From the NCBI GenBank assembly GCA_015061605.1, contig SUWH01000001.1, positions 62,001 through 126,000 on the forward strand: 64,000 bases of DNA, read 5' to 3'. The notes under the pieces were generated by a model, which saw nothing but the letters and a program-made list of their open reading frames with translations, was not told the origin of the DNA and searched no databases. This document shows, in pieces, positions 8,770-17,161 of the stretch. Origin of the DNA: Lentisphaerota bacterium (GTDB taxonomy: Bacteria; Verrucomicrobiota; Lentisphaeria; Victivallales; Victivallaceae). A program made the translations under genes and the position numbers. Numbering within the stretch: position 1 is the stretch's first letter; every line of letters starts with the position of its first letter.

Positions 8770-10674
8770 ATGCCGGAATATATTTACGCACTTTCCATGG
8801 TCTTGATGGAGATGCTGTTTCTTTTTGTTACACTTCTGGCGCTGTATCATCAGCGCAAGGTCATTGGAGAAAACGCATTTTTGATGCTTTTGGCTCTGCT
8901 TTTTACCTTTGACCGCTGGATCGCGGCGGCGGATATCCGGGTGGTATTGTGGGGCGATGTTACTTTCAGAGTGGGGGAAGTTGCGATCGGCCTTCCGGCG
9001 CTTGCCGCTTTTTTGCTAGTATACATCATGCAGGGGGTACTGGCGGCCCAGCGGGTGCTGTTGGGAATGATCACTGCTTTTTTCATTTATATTTATATGG
9101 GACAAATCACCCGTTTGCAATGTGAATGGGATGGTTTTTCGCTTTTCCCCGGATTGTACGGCGGTGCATTGGAAGCGTTGTTGAGTTCCGGCAGAGCGAC
9201 GGTCAATTTATTGGCAGTATCGCATTTTTGTGAACTTTTGAGTCTTCCGGTCATCTATAAATTGTGGAGCAATCTTGGACTTTCGCGGCGTTGGTCGGTT
9301 TTTCTGGCGATGCCGTGTGCAATTTTGATCGGATTGCTGCCGCAGGTGGCATCCGGGAGTGTTGCCGGAGATGGTATATCCAGCGTGTTCAGCGGTGATT
9401 TTTATGCCCGGATGTGCGGAGTGGGTATCATGGCAATATTGCTGAATATTTACATTGAACGCTTTGAACATGATGTTTCCGACTCCGGTCACGGGGTATT
9501 TGATTTTATCTTTGCATTTTTCGGCAGCTACGGCCGTTTGCAGGAGGCTGAAAAGAATCTGGTGGAGTGGCAGAACCGTTTTTACACCGTATTTGACCAC
9601 TCAACTGAAATCATCGTCACCTGTGATGAAAACGGCACTTTGCTGGATGCCAATATCGTTGCCAAAAAGTTGTTTCAATTGACAGAAAACCGCAGGGAAG
9701 AAGATATAACTCTGGGAAAACTGCTGAAATTGAGCGATGGTTCAGAGTTTATTCTGCCGGGGGATGAAAATCTGCCGTGGCGGGGCGATTGTATTGCCGG
9801 AGGCAGGATCTTACAGAGTTCGATCTTTCCGGTCAGGGTGCAGAATCAGCGGCTGTTGGTGATGAACGCCCGGGATGTTACGCAGGAGCGGGAGTATGCC
9901 AGAGAAAAAGAACAGCTCACTGAACAGCTCAACCACTCCCAGCGTTTGGAATCCCTCGGCATCCTTGCCGGAGGTATAGCGCATGACTTCAATAACTGCA
10001 TCCACGCCATTTTAGGTTATGTCGATGTCGCTATGATCTTTGGCAAAGATGATCCGGAAACGGTGAATAAACATCTGGAGAAGATCGGCAAAGTAGCTGA
10101 ACAGGCAGGTAAACTTACCGGGCAGATGCTCGGTTTCGCAAGACGCGGCAAATATCATGTGGTCGATATCGTACTGGCGGAACTTTTTGAACAGTGCCGG
10201 ATGCTGCTTGCTCCGCAGAAGTTGAGTGATATCGAATTTACTGTAACTCTGCCGGATAAAGATTTGCGTATTTCAGCAGATATGTTTCAGATACAACAGG
10301 TGTTGATCAATATGCTGCTCAATGCCGTGGATGCCTTGAATGGTGTGGAAAATGCCGGACTGGAACTGTTTGCCGTCCCGGCAAATGAGAGTCCGGTCGC
10401 GTTCGCACCGCCGCCCGGGGATATGGAAAATGCGGATATTTCCGAATACCTTGCCATCATCATCCGGGATAACGGATGCGGTATGCCTCCGGAGGTGGCT
10501 TCACGTATTTTTGAACCGTTTTTTACCACCAAACCGGTGGGCAGCGGTACCGGGATGGGGCTTTCGATGGCATACGGGATCATTGCCAATCACAAAGGAT
10601 GGATACAGTTGGAAAGCGTTCCCGGTCAGGGGACGACTTTTGCCATCTTTATGAAACGGATTTCAGCCGTTTAA
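8770..10674 (+). CDS. Membrane sensor histidine kinase with PAS domain, no receiver domain
   Basis: A 634-residue sensor kinase. Residues 1 to about 230 form a polytopic membrane module of about seven to eight helices rather than a periplasmic sensor. A PAS-like domain follows (about 270-380, starting RFYTVFDHSTEIIVTCDENG). The HisKA H-box is SLGILAGGIAHDFNN with His405 the likely phosphorylation site. The HATPase part has N-box MLLNAVDAL, DNGCGMP and GTGMGLSMAYG. A vitamin-uptake-like sensor module is one possibility for the N-terminus, but I cannot confirm it. No response regulator is adjacent. It follows murA by 26 bases with GGGA before the ATG. Its 3' end overlaps convergent folK by 12 bases. 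Confidence 0.88.
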   Translation: MPEYIYALSMVLMEMLFLFVTLLALYHQRKVIGENAFLMLLALLFTFDRWIAAADIRVVLWGDVTFRVGEVAIGLPALAAFLLVYIMQGVLAAQRVLLGMITAFFIYIYMGQITRLQCEWDGFSLFPGLYGGALEALLSSGRATVNLLAVSHFCELLSLPVIYKLWSNLGLSRRWSVFLAMPCAILIGLLPQVASGSVAGDGISSVFSGDFYARMCGVGIMAILLNIYIERFEHDVSDSGHGVFDFIFAFFGSYGRLQEAEKNLVEWQNRFYTVFDHSTEIIVTCDENGTLLDANIVAKKLFQLTENRREEDITLGKLLKLSDGSEFILPGDENLPWRGDCIAGGRILQSSIFPVRVQNQRLLVMNARDVTQEREYAREKEQLTEQLNHSQRLESLGILAGGIAHDFNNCIHAILGYVDVAMIFGKDDPETVNKHLEKIGKVAEQAGKLTGQMLGFARRGKYHVVDIVLAELFEQCRMLLAPQKLSDIEFTVTLPDKDLRISADMFQIQQVLINMLLNAVDALNGVENAGLELFAVPANESPVAFAPPPGDMENADISEYLAIIIRDNGCGMPPEVASRIFEPFFTTKPVGSGTGMGLSMAYGIIANHKGWIQLESVPGQGTTFAIFMKRISAV

Positions 10675-11124
10675 TTTTTTCAATGCTTCACGGACCGTAA
10701 TTTTTCCCGGGAAATTCCAGTCTGGCGCGATTTCCGCCAGCGGTTCAAGGACAAACCGGCGCTGCAATGCGCGGGGGTGGGGGACGGTAAGATGTGGAAG
10801 GTCGATGATTTCATTTCCGAAAAGAATGATGTCGATATCCAGTACCCGTGATTCCCGGCTGCTGTGTATAGCCGGTCTTCCGGCTTCGACTTCGATGCGT
10901 TGACAAATGCGGAGCAGCTCTTCTGCGGAATTTTTCCACTCTCCGGTGACGGCACGGTCGAGGAAATCAGGCGTGCCGGGAACGCAGTCCACCGCTTCAG
11001 AGTGAAAAATTTTACTGATTCTGTCTGCGGTGAAACCGGAATTTTGCAGCTTTTCAAGGGCAAAATCCATTTTTTCAGGAGTATCCGGCAGGTTGCCGCC
11101 GAGCATTATTGCGATTTTTGACAT
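10663..11124 (-). CDS. folK: 6-hydroxymethyl-7,8-dihydropterin pyrophosphokinase
   Basis: FolK adds pyrophosphate from ATP to 6-hydroxymethyl-dihydropterin in folate synthesis. The 153-residue protein shows the family landmarks in order: AIMLGGNLPDTPEKM at the N-terminus, a central VLDIDIILFG (metal-binding Asp pair), and PHPRALQRRFVLEPLAEIAP. It is transcribed alone, divergently from fmt, and converges on the histidine kinase gene. No other folate genes are in the window. Confidence 0.93.
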   Translation of the reverse strand: MSKIAIMLGGNLPDTPEKMDFALEKLQNSGFTADRISKIFHSEAVDCVPGTPDFLDRAVTGEWKNSAEELLRICQRIEVEAGRPAIHSSRESRVLDIDIILFGNEIIDLPHLTVPHPRALQRRFVLEPLAEIAPDWNFPGKITVREALKKLNG

Positions 11125-11193
11125 AAAAACATTAGCTTTTTAAGAGTTATGGTGTATATTATCTAATATGTATGTATACAGGAGTTTTTGCAA

Positions 11194-12162
11194 GTGTCAA
11201 AGCAATTAAAAGTTATTTTTCTTGGTTCAGGGCCGATCGCGGTGCCGATCCTGGAAGCGTTGTACAATTCTGAATCGATCCGGCTTGCCGGAGTTGTCAC
11301 CCAGCCCGACCGTCCCGCCGGACGCAAGCGGGTGTTGACTCCCACTCCGCTGGGACAGGCGGCGTTGGCACTCGGTATCGAACCGCAGAGAGTTGAAAAT
11401 GTCAACACTCCGGAGTTTCTGGCAACACTTGCGGCACTGGAACCGGATATGCTCTGTGTGGTTTCATTCGGTCAGATATTGAAAACTCCATTGCTTGCTC
11501 TGCCCAAGTACGGTTGTATCAATGTCCACGCCTCCATTCTGCCCAAATACCGGGGGGCTTCGCCCATAACCCAGTGTCTGCTCAATGGGGACGCGGAAAC
11601 GGGACTGGCTTTTATGGAAATGGAGCGCGGACTGGATTCCGGTGCGGTCTACCGTATGGAATATTGTCCGCTTGACGGCAGTGAATATGCCGATTCTCTG
11701 GAGCTGAAACTTGGAAATATCGCCGCCGCTGTCGCAGCTGAAACATTGTGTGATATCGCTTACGGAAAACTTCAGGGTGTTCCGCAGGATCCGGCTCAAG
11801 TTACGGTTTGCCGCAAAATTTCCAAAAGTGAAGGGCGTTTTTCGTGGAATTTTGAAGCCGAAAAGATCGAACGTATGACCCGGGCATTTTTCCCGTGGCC
11901 CGGTGCGGTTTGCAATTATCACAATGCTTCCGGAGTACCGGGGGTGATAAATATCTGCAAAGCCGCAGTCGTTTCCGGATTTGACCTTGCGCCGGGGGAA
12001 TGTGCTGAACTTCCCGGAAGACTTATCGTCGGTTGCGGCGGAAAAAATGCACTGGAAATTCTCGAACTTATCCCGTCCGGTGCCAAAAGGATGAATGCGG
12101 CGGCATTCCGTAACGGATTACGCGGCCAGCTTCCGGTTTTCCCGGAGGAAATATCAATTTAG
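11194..12162 (+). CDS. fmt: Methionyl-tRNA formyltransferase
   Basis: Fmt formylates Met-tRNA(fMet) with 10-formyl-THF for initiation. The N-terminal formyltransferase domain has VIFLGSGPIAVPILEAL, VVTQPDRPAGR, and the catalytic Asn/His block INVHASILPKYRGASPI. A C-terminal OB-like domain starts near SEGRFSWNF. I use GTG at 11194 because AGGAG lies nine bases before it; the in-frame TTG at 11188 is too close to that site. Length is about 322 residues, normal for the family. The usual partner def is not adjacent. The RNase E/G gene follows after 12 bases. Confidence 0.94.
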   Translation: MSKQLKVIFLGSGPIAVPILEALYNSESIRLAGVVTQPDRPAGRKRVLTPTPLGQAALALGIEPQRVENVNTPEFLATLAALEPDMLCVVSFGQILKTPLLALPKYGCINVHASILPKYRGASPITQCLLNGDAETGLAFMEMERGLDSGAVYRMEYCPLDGSEYADSLELKLGNIAAAVAAETLCDIAYGKLQGVPQDPAQVTVCRKISKSEGRFSWNFEAEKIERMTRAFFPWPGAVCNYHNASGVPGVINICKAAVVSGFDLAPGECAELPGRLIVGCGGKNALEILELIPSGAKRMNAAAFRNGLRGQLPVFPEEISI

Positions 12163-12174
12163 AAAGCAGTTTTT

Positions 12175-13779
12175 ATGGAAAACAAAATTAAGGAGATCAT
12201 TCTTAATTGTGAAAAAATGGAACGCCGTTTTGCTCTTTTAGGCGGCGGCAAACTGGAAGAATACAAAATCGAACGCGACAACGATGATCCGGAACCCGGG
12301 GATATTTTTCTCGGTAAGATCGTCAATCTCGATCAGTCGCTTCAGGCGGCATTCGTCGATATCGGCGCCGCTAAAAATGCCTTTCTCCATTTCCGGGATA
12401 TGATGCCGGGCAATTCAGAGTTGATCGAACAATTCAAGATGGAAAAGTTGGAGCGGCAGGCTTCGGCGTGTTCCAAAAAGAAAAAAAATAAATTTTCCGG
12501 TGAAAAGTGTTCGCAGGAGATTTCCCGGCGCAAGGCACGTATTACGCCCGCTGACATCCCGGATATTTTCAAACCCGGTATGGAACTTTTGGTACAGGTC
12601 ACCAAAGGGCAGATCGGCACCAAGGGGGCGCGGGTCACGACCGATATCTCCATCCCCGGTAAGTTCCTGGTGCTGATGCCCTACTGCGGGCATGTCGGAT
12701 TGTCCACCCGTATCGAAAGTTCTGCCGAACGGGAGCGGCTGCACAAGATCATCGAAAATTTGAACATCCCCGAAGGTATGGGTGTTATCTGCCGTACAGC
12801 CGGAGAGGGGCGGCGCGCTTCGGTTTTCAAAAAAGATCTGGAACTGCTGCTGGATTACTGGGAAAAGATTTCCGTGGGCATGGAACGTTCTTCCGCTCCG
12901 GTACAGCTCTTTACCGAACCCAATCTCATCGACCGCACCGTACGCGATTTTGTCACCGAAGAGATCGCCGGTATCACCGTCGATGATCCGGCGGCGTACA
13001 AAGCCATCCGCGATACCTTGAAGCGCATCGGCGGCAGTAAACTGGTTTCCAGAGTGCATCTGTATGGCGGTAACGAGCCGGTTTTTGAATATTACGGTAT
13101 CGATCAGCAGTTGGTGGAGGTCTTCCAACGCAAAGTGAAACTTCCCGGCGGCGGAGAGATCGTCATTGATGAAACTGAAGCGATGATCGCCATCGATGTC
13201 AACTCCGGTCACGGCAGAAAGGCTTCCGAACAACCCGACTTTATCCTGAAAACCAATCTCGAAGCCGCCGAAGAGATCGCCCGGCAACTCCGGTTGCGCG
13301 ACATCGGCGGTCTGGTAGTCATCGACTTTATCGACATGCGCAGTGCCGCCGACCGGGAAACCATCCTCAAAGAGATGAAAAAACTGGTCAAAGATGACCG
13401 GGCCAAGACCCATGTCCTGCCGTTGAGCCGTCTCGGACTTATGGAAATGACCCGCCAGCGTGAACATGAAAGCATCCAGTCGCAGGTTTTCATCCCCTGT
13501 CCATATTGTTCAGGGAGCGGACTGGTCAAGTCGCCAATCACCATGAGTGCGGAGATCCAGCGCAAACTCAATTCCATTATGCGCGACCGTAAATACAAAG
13601 GTGTCCCACTGCGGGTATTCATGCACCCGGAAGTGCTGGCGCGTCTGCGCAACGAGGATGCTCATTTGCTCGATGCTATGGAAGCCAAATATAAAAATGC
13701 CCTTTCGTTCCGTGCCGATCCGATGCTTCATTATGAAGAATTCAAACTGGTCGATACGGAGACCAATGTGGAGTTGTAA
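12175..13779 (+). CDS. rng: Ribonuclease E/G family endoribonuclease
   Basis: A single-strand-specific, 5'-end-sensing endoribonuclease for rRNA maturation and mRNA decay. The N-terminus holds a split S1 domain (PEPGDIFLGKIVNLDQSLQAA). The catalytic DNase I-like region has IAIDVNSGHG (Asp341) and VVIDFIDM (Asp384), the two Mg-binding aspartates. A CPYCSG Zn-link motif lies near residue 443, and a small C-terminal domain follows. At 534 residues with no long unstructured C-terminal scaffold it resembles RNase G. A lysine-rich insertion (about residues 99-110) interrupts the S1 region. The gene is probably co-transcribed with fmt. Confidence 0.93.
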   Translation: MENKIKEIILNCEKMERRFALLGGGKLEEYKIERDNDDPEPGDIFLGKIVNLDQSLQAAFVDIGAAKNAFLHFRDMMPGNSELIEQFKMEKLERQASACSKKKKNKFSGEKCSQEISRRKARITPADIPDIFKPGMELLVQVTKGQIGTKGARVTTDISIPGKFLVLMPYCGHVGLSTRIESSAERERLHKIIENLNIPEGMGVICRTAGEGRRASVFKKDLELLLDYWEKISVGMERSSAPVQLFTEPNLIDRTVRDFVTEEIAGITVDDPAAYKAIRDTLKRIGGSKLVSRVHLYGGNEPVFEYYGIDQQLVEVFQRKVKLPGGGEIVIDETEAMIAIDVNSGHGRKASEQPDFILKTNLEAAEEIARQLRLRDIGGLVVIDFIDMRSAADRETILKEMKKLVKDDRAKTHVLPLSRLGLMEMTRQREHESIQSQVFIPCPYCSGSGLVKSPITMSAEIQRKLNSIMRDRKYKGVPLRVFMHPEVLARLRNEDAHLLDAMEAKYKNALSFRADPMLHYEEFKLVDTETNVEL

Positions 13780-13797
13780 TTTTCAGGAAAAACTGTT

Positions 13798-14907
13798 ATG
13801 AAGATCGTTGCCGATGATAAGATCCCGTATTTAAAAGGAGTTTTTGAGCCATACGCCGAAGTGGTTTATCTGCCGGGGGGCAAAATCACTTCTGCCGATG
13901 TCGCAGATGCCGATGCCCTTATCACCCGTACCCGTACCGGATGTGACAGAGCATTGCTTGAAAACAGCAAAGTCAAAATCGTTGCCACCGCAACAATCGG
14001 TATCGATCACCTCAATACCGCTGAACTGGATGAAATGGGTATCTTATGGCGCAATGCTCCCGGATGCAATGCCGACAGTGTGAAAAATTATATTGCCAGC
14101 GCACTGGCTTCTCTGGATAAAGATTTGAGCGGCAAAACTCTGGGCATTATCGGTGTCGGTCATGTCGGCAAAAAGATTTCCGAAGTTGGCAGAGCATTCA
14201 ATATGGATGTTTTGCTCAATGACCCGCCCCGTGCCGAAGTTGAAGGCGGTTCAGCTTTTACCGGACTTGATGAGCTGTTGTCAAAATCCGATATCGTCAC
14301 CCTCCATGTCCCGCTGGAAATTTCCGGCAGATATCCGACTTTGAATATGGCGGATGAAAACTTTTTTGCCAAAATGAAACCCGGCGCATATTTTTTCAAC
14401 AGCTGCCGGGGTGAAGTAATGGATAAAGCGGCTTTTATTTCAGCCAAAAACTCCGGAAAAATTGCCGGAGCATTGATCGATGTCTGGCCCGGTGAACCCG
14501 ATCTTGATCCGGCGCTGCTTGAGGTGGTTGAGATCGGTACTCCGCATATTGCCGGGTATTCCAGAGAGGGCAAAGCCAACGGCACGACCGCCAGTGTCCG
14601 CGCGGTGGCGGAATTTTTTGATCTTGCGCCGTTGAAAAATTTTCAGCTCCCGGCTCTGCCGCCGCCGGTTTTTCCGGAAATGATCGAACTTGACAATACG
14701 CTCCCCGCTTGGAAACAGATTTCCCAAGCGGTTCTGCATGTTTATGATGTGACGCGCGATGCCGCAGAGTTGAAAGCGGCTCCGTCGCAGTTTGAAGCGT
14801 TGCGCGGGAACTATTGGAACCGCCGGGAGTTTTCCGCGTACACCGTGAAAAACTTTTCTCCCGGAGCAAAAAAATCTCTGGAACTTCTCGGATTTAAAAC
14901 AGGATGA
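13798..14907 (+). CDS. pdxB: 4-phosphoerythronate dehydrogenase
   Basis: PdxB oxidises 4-phospho-D-erythronate in the DXP-dependent pyridoxal phosphate pathway. The 369-residue protein begins MKIVADDKIPYL, has VATATIGIDHLN and NAPGCNADSVKNYI, the NAD-binding GIIGVGHVGKKI, the catalytic Arg in SCRGEVMDKAAF and the catalytic His in HIAGYSREGK. These match PdxB more closely than SerA, and the long C-terminal dimerisation tail is also PdxB-like. It lies 18 bases after the RNase gene and six before cysK. A PLP-synthesis gene next to a PLP-dependent enzyme is a sensible pairing. Confidence 0.92.
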   Translation: MKIVADDKIPYLKGVFEPYAEVVYLPGGKITSADVADADALITRTRTGCDRALLENSKVKIVATATIGIDHLNTAELDEMGILWRNAPGCNADSVKNYIASALASLDKDLSGKTLGIIGVGHVGKKISEVGRAFNMDVLLNDPPRAEVEGGSAFTGLDELLSKSDIVTLHVPLEISGRYPTLNMADENFFAKMKPGAYFFNSCRGEVMDKAAFISAKNSGKIAGALIDVWPGEPDLDPALLEVVEIGTPHIAGYSREGKANGTTASVRAVAEFFDLAPLKNFQLPALPPPVFPEMIELDNTLPAWKQISQAVLHVYDVTRDAAELKAAPSQFEALRGNYWNRREFSAYTVKNFSPGAKKSLELLGFKTG

Positions 14908-14913
14908 GCCAAA

Positions 14914-15831
14914 ATGAAAATTTACAACGATCTTCTGGAAACCGTCGGCAATACCCCGTTGGTGAAAATTTCCAAATTTGATACCCCCGATGCCGAACTC
15001 GTCGCCAAAGTCGAATCTTTCAACCCCGGAGGTTCCGCCAAGGATCGCGTCGGTATCAATATGATCGAAGCCGCCGAAAAAAGCGGCATCCTCGCTCCCG
15101 GCGGTTTGATCATTGAACCCACCAGCGGCAATACCGGGGTCGGACTTGCTCTGGCGGCGGCGGTCAAAGGTTACAAACTCATCCTCACCATGCCCGATTC
15201 CATGAGTGTCGAACGGCGCAAGCTTCTTGCTGCTTACGGCGCAGAGATCGTTCTCACTCCGGGAGCTGAAGGCATGGCGGGCGCGATCGCCAAAGCGGAG
15301 GAATTGCAACGTGCCAATCCGGGCTCTTTCATCGCCGGACAATTCAGCAATCCCGCCAATCCGGATATCCACCGCCGCACCACGGCGCAGGAAATTCTCC
15401 GTGATACGGACGGCAAAATCGATGCCTTTGTCGCCGGTGTCGGTACCGGAGGCACTCTGACCGGCGTGGGTGAAGTGCTTAAAGAATACGACCCCGGAAT
15501 AAAAATCATCGCTGTTGAACCGGATACCAGTGCGGTACTTTCCGGAGGCAAGGCGGGATTCCATAAACTTCAGGGGATCGGCGCCGGATTTGTTCCGGAG
15601 GTGCTGAATACAAAAATCATTGATGAAGTGATTGCCGTTTCCGCAGAGGATGCCGGTGCTTACGCCCGCAAAGCTGCCTGTGAAGAGGGGCTTCTTATAG
15701 GTATTTCCGGAGGTGCCGCACTCTTTGCCGCCGCCTCCGTTGCCAGACGTAAAGAGTTTGCCGGAAAACGCATCGCCGTTTTGCTCCCTGATTCAGGAGA
15801 ACGTTATCTGTCGACATGGTTGTTTGACTGA
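14914..15831 (+). CDS. cysK: Cysteine synthase (O-acetylserine sulfhydrylase)
   Basis: A PLP-dependent enzyme making cysteine from O-acetylserine and sulfide. The PLP lysine is Lys43 in NPGGSAKDR. The substrate loop is EPTSGNTGVGLA and the phosphate-binding loop is GVGTGGTLTGVGEVL. The 305-residue length fits CysK/CysM without a CBS domain. The C-terminus is slightly short but ends in the expected LLPDSGERYLSTWLF block. It is the last gene of the fmt-rng-pdxB-cysK group; a promoter for ftsA follows. Confidence 0.94.
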   Translation: MKIYNDLLETVGNTPLVKISKFDTPDAELVAKVESFNPGGSAKDRVGINMIEAAEKSGILAPGGLIIEPTSGNTGVGLALAAAVKGYKLILTMPDSMSVERRKLLAAYGAEIVLTPGAEGMAGAIAKAEELQRANPGSFIAGQFSNPANPDIHRRTTAQEILRDTDGKIDAFVAGVGTGGTLTGVGEVLKEYDPGIKIIAVEPDTSAVLSGGKAGFHKLQGIGAGFVPEVLNTKIIDEVIAVSAEDAGAYARKAACEEGLLIGISGGAALFAAASVARRKEFAGKRIAVLLPDSGERYLSTWLFD

Positions 15832-15861
15832 TTACGTTTTTTGTCGGGAAATTATATTTTT

Positions 15862-15890
15862 TTGCTTGAATATTCTGTCAGGTGTGATAT
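15862..15890 (+). promoter_or_regulatory. Probable promoter for ftsA-ftsZ
   Basis: TTGCTT (15862-15867) and TGATAT (15885-15890) are 17 bases apart in the 104-base gap between cysK and ftsA, about 45 bases upstream of the ftsA ATG. This resembles the TTGCAA-17-TATATT promoters elsewhere in the window but is weaker in both boxes. Confidence 0.45.
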
Positions 15891-15935
15891 ATTTCCATCA
15901 AGAATATATAATAACCAAAACGGTTGTCAACGATT

Positions 15936-17156
15936 ATGTTCAATAACCAAAATATTGTATGTGCAGTGGAGTTCGGCTCTTCCAAGATCTGTGTGCTGAT
16001 CGGTCAGCTCGAAGGCGATGGCAAAGTCAAACTTCTGGGGTACGAAGCTGTTCCCTCTGCCAATGCGGTCGTCAAGGGCGAAATATCTGATATGAAGCGT
16101 GTGGTCGATGCGTTGCGCAAAGCCTTTGACAGCGCTGAAAGAAAGAGTAACTGCGATCTTTCCCATTGCCGGGTGATAACCGTGGTCGTCACGGGAGGCG
16201 GCATCGACTCCACCCAGGAGACTGCCGGTATCACGGTCAATACTCCAAATGGTATCGTTACCGAAAATGAAAAACGTGCCGTTACCGAAGGCGCCCGAAA
16301 TCTGGCACTGACCAACGGTAAAGAGATCATCAATCTCTGTCCGTCATGTTTCACCATCGATAAGCGGCGGGTCAGTGAGCCCTGCGGACAATCCGGCAAA
16401 TATCTGGAAGCTGATGTCCATGTGGTCAGTGCCAACTGCCGCCGTTTGAACCCGTTTATTCAGGCGTTGCGCGAAACCGGATTTGAAGATGTCGATATCG
16501 AACCGGTTTTTGCTCCGCTTGCCGATGTCAACGGCGCCGTCGATGATGAGACTCACGAACCGGGATTTATTCTTTTGGACATCGGTGCCGGAACTACGGA
16601 ATATCTGCTCAATATCGATGAGGGCATCCGGGCATCCGGTGTGGTCAGGGTCGGTATGGAGCATGCTGCCAATGATCTGGCGATAGGATTGTCTCTGCCG
16701 ATCGATCAGTGCCGCCGTTTCTTTACTTCCGGCACGCTTGCAGAAGCCATCCGCAATAAGCAGGAATTTATTGAAGTTCCGGTGCGTCCGCGGCATATCC
16801 GGAAAATTCCGGTAAGCAGTTGCGAATCCATTGTCGATGCGCGGTTGCACGAGTTGATGAATATCGTTTACAGTAAAGTTTCTGCCAATTTTAATTTGAA
16901 TACCCTCGGAGCAGGCGGGCTGTTGACCGGAGGAGGTGCACTTTATGCGCCGGTAAAAGATATTTTTTCTTCAGTATTCGATATATCCTGCCGTACGGTC
17001 GTCCCCCGCAATACTCATTGCGGTGCATTGGAGAATCCCCGGTTCAGTTCGGTGTGGGGTGCGTTGACTCTGGCTCCGGACTTTGTTGATTATCCGGTGC
17101 AGGACAGCAAGCTGCAGCAGTTCCTCAAATTTTTCAACCGGGATCGCAGGGGGTGA
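15936..17156 (+). CDS. ftsA: Cell division protein FtsA
   Basis: FtsA is the actin-like ATPase that tethers FtsZ to the inner membrane. Visible features are the phosphate-1 loop CAVEFGSSKICVLIG (usually D-I-G-T-S, here E-F-G-S-S), phosphate-2 ILLDIGAGTTEYLL, and the adenosine motif LTGGGALYAPV. The C-terminus QQFLKFFNRDRRG looks like the amphipathic membrane-targeting helix. I start at ATG 15936 (406 residues) rather than the TTG at 15924; no clear ribosome-binding site serves either. The gene is followed after five bases by an ftsZ-like gene but lies beside cysK, not in a dcw cluster. Confidence 0.9.
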   Translation: MFNNQNIVCAVEFGSSKICVLIGQLEGDGKVKLLGYEAVPSANAVVKGEISDMKRVVDALRKAFDSAERKSNCDLSHCRVITVVVTGGGIDSTQETAGITVNTPNGIVTENEKRAVTEGARNLALTNGKEIINLCPSCFTIDKRRVSEPCGQSGKYLEADVHVVSANCRRLNPFIQALRETGFEDVDIEPVFAPLADVNGAVDDETHEPGFILLDIGAGTTEYLLNIDEGIRASGVVRVGMEHAANDLAIGLSLPIDQCRRFFTSGTLAEAIRNKQEFIEVPVRPRHIRKIPVSSCESIVDARLHELMNIVYSKVSANFNLNTLGAGGLLTGGGALYAPVKDIFSSVFDISCRTVVPRNTHCGALENPRFSSVWGALTLAPDFVDYPVQDSKLQQFLKFFNRDRRG

Positions 17157-17161
17157 ATGTT

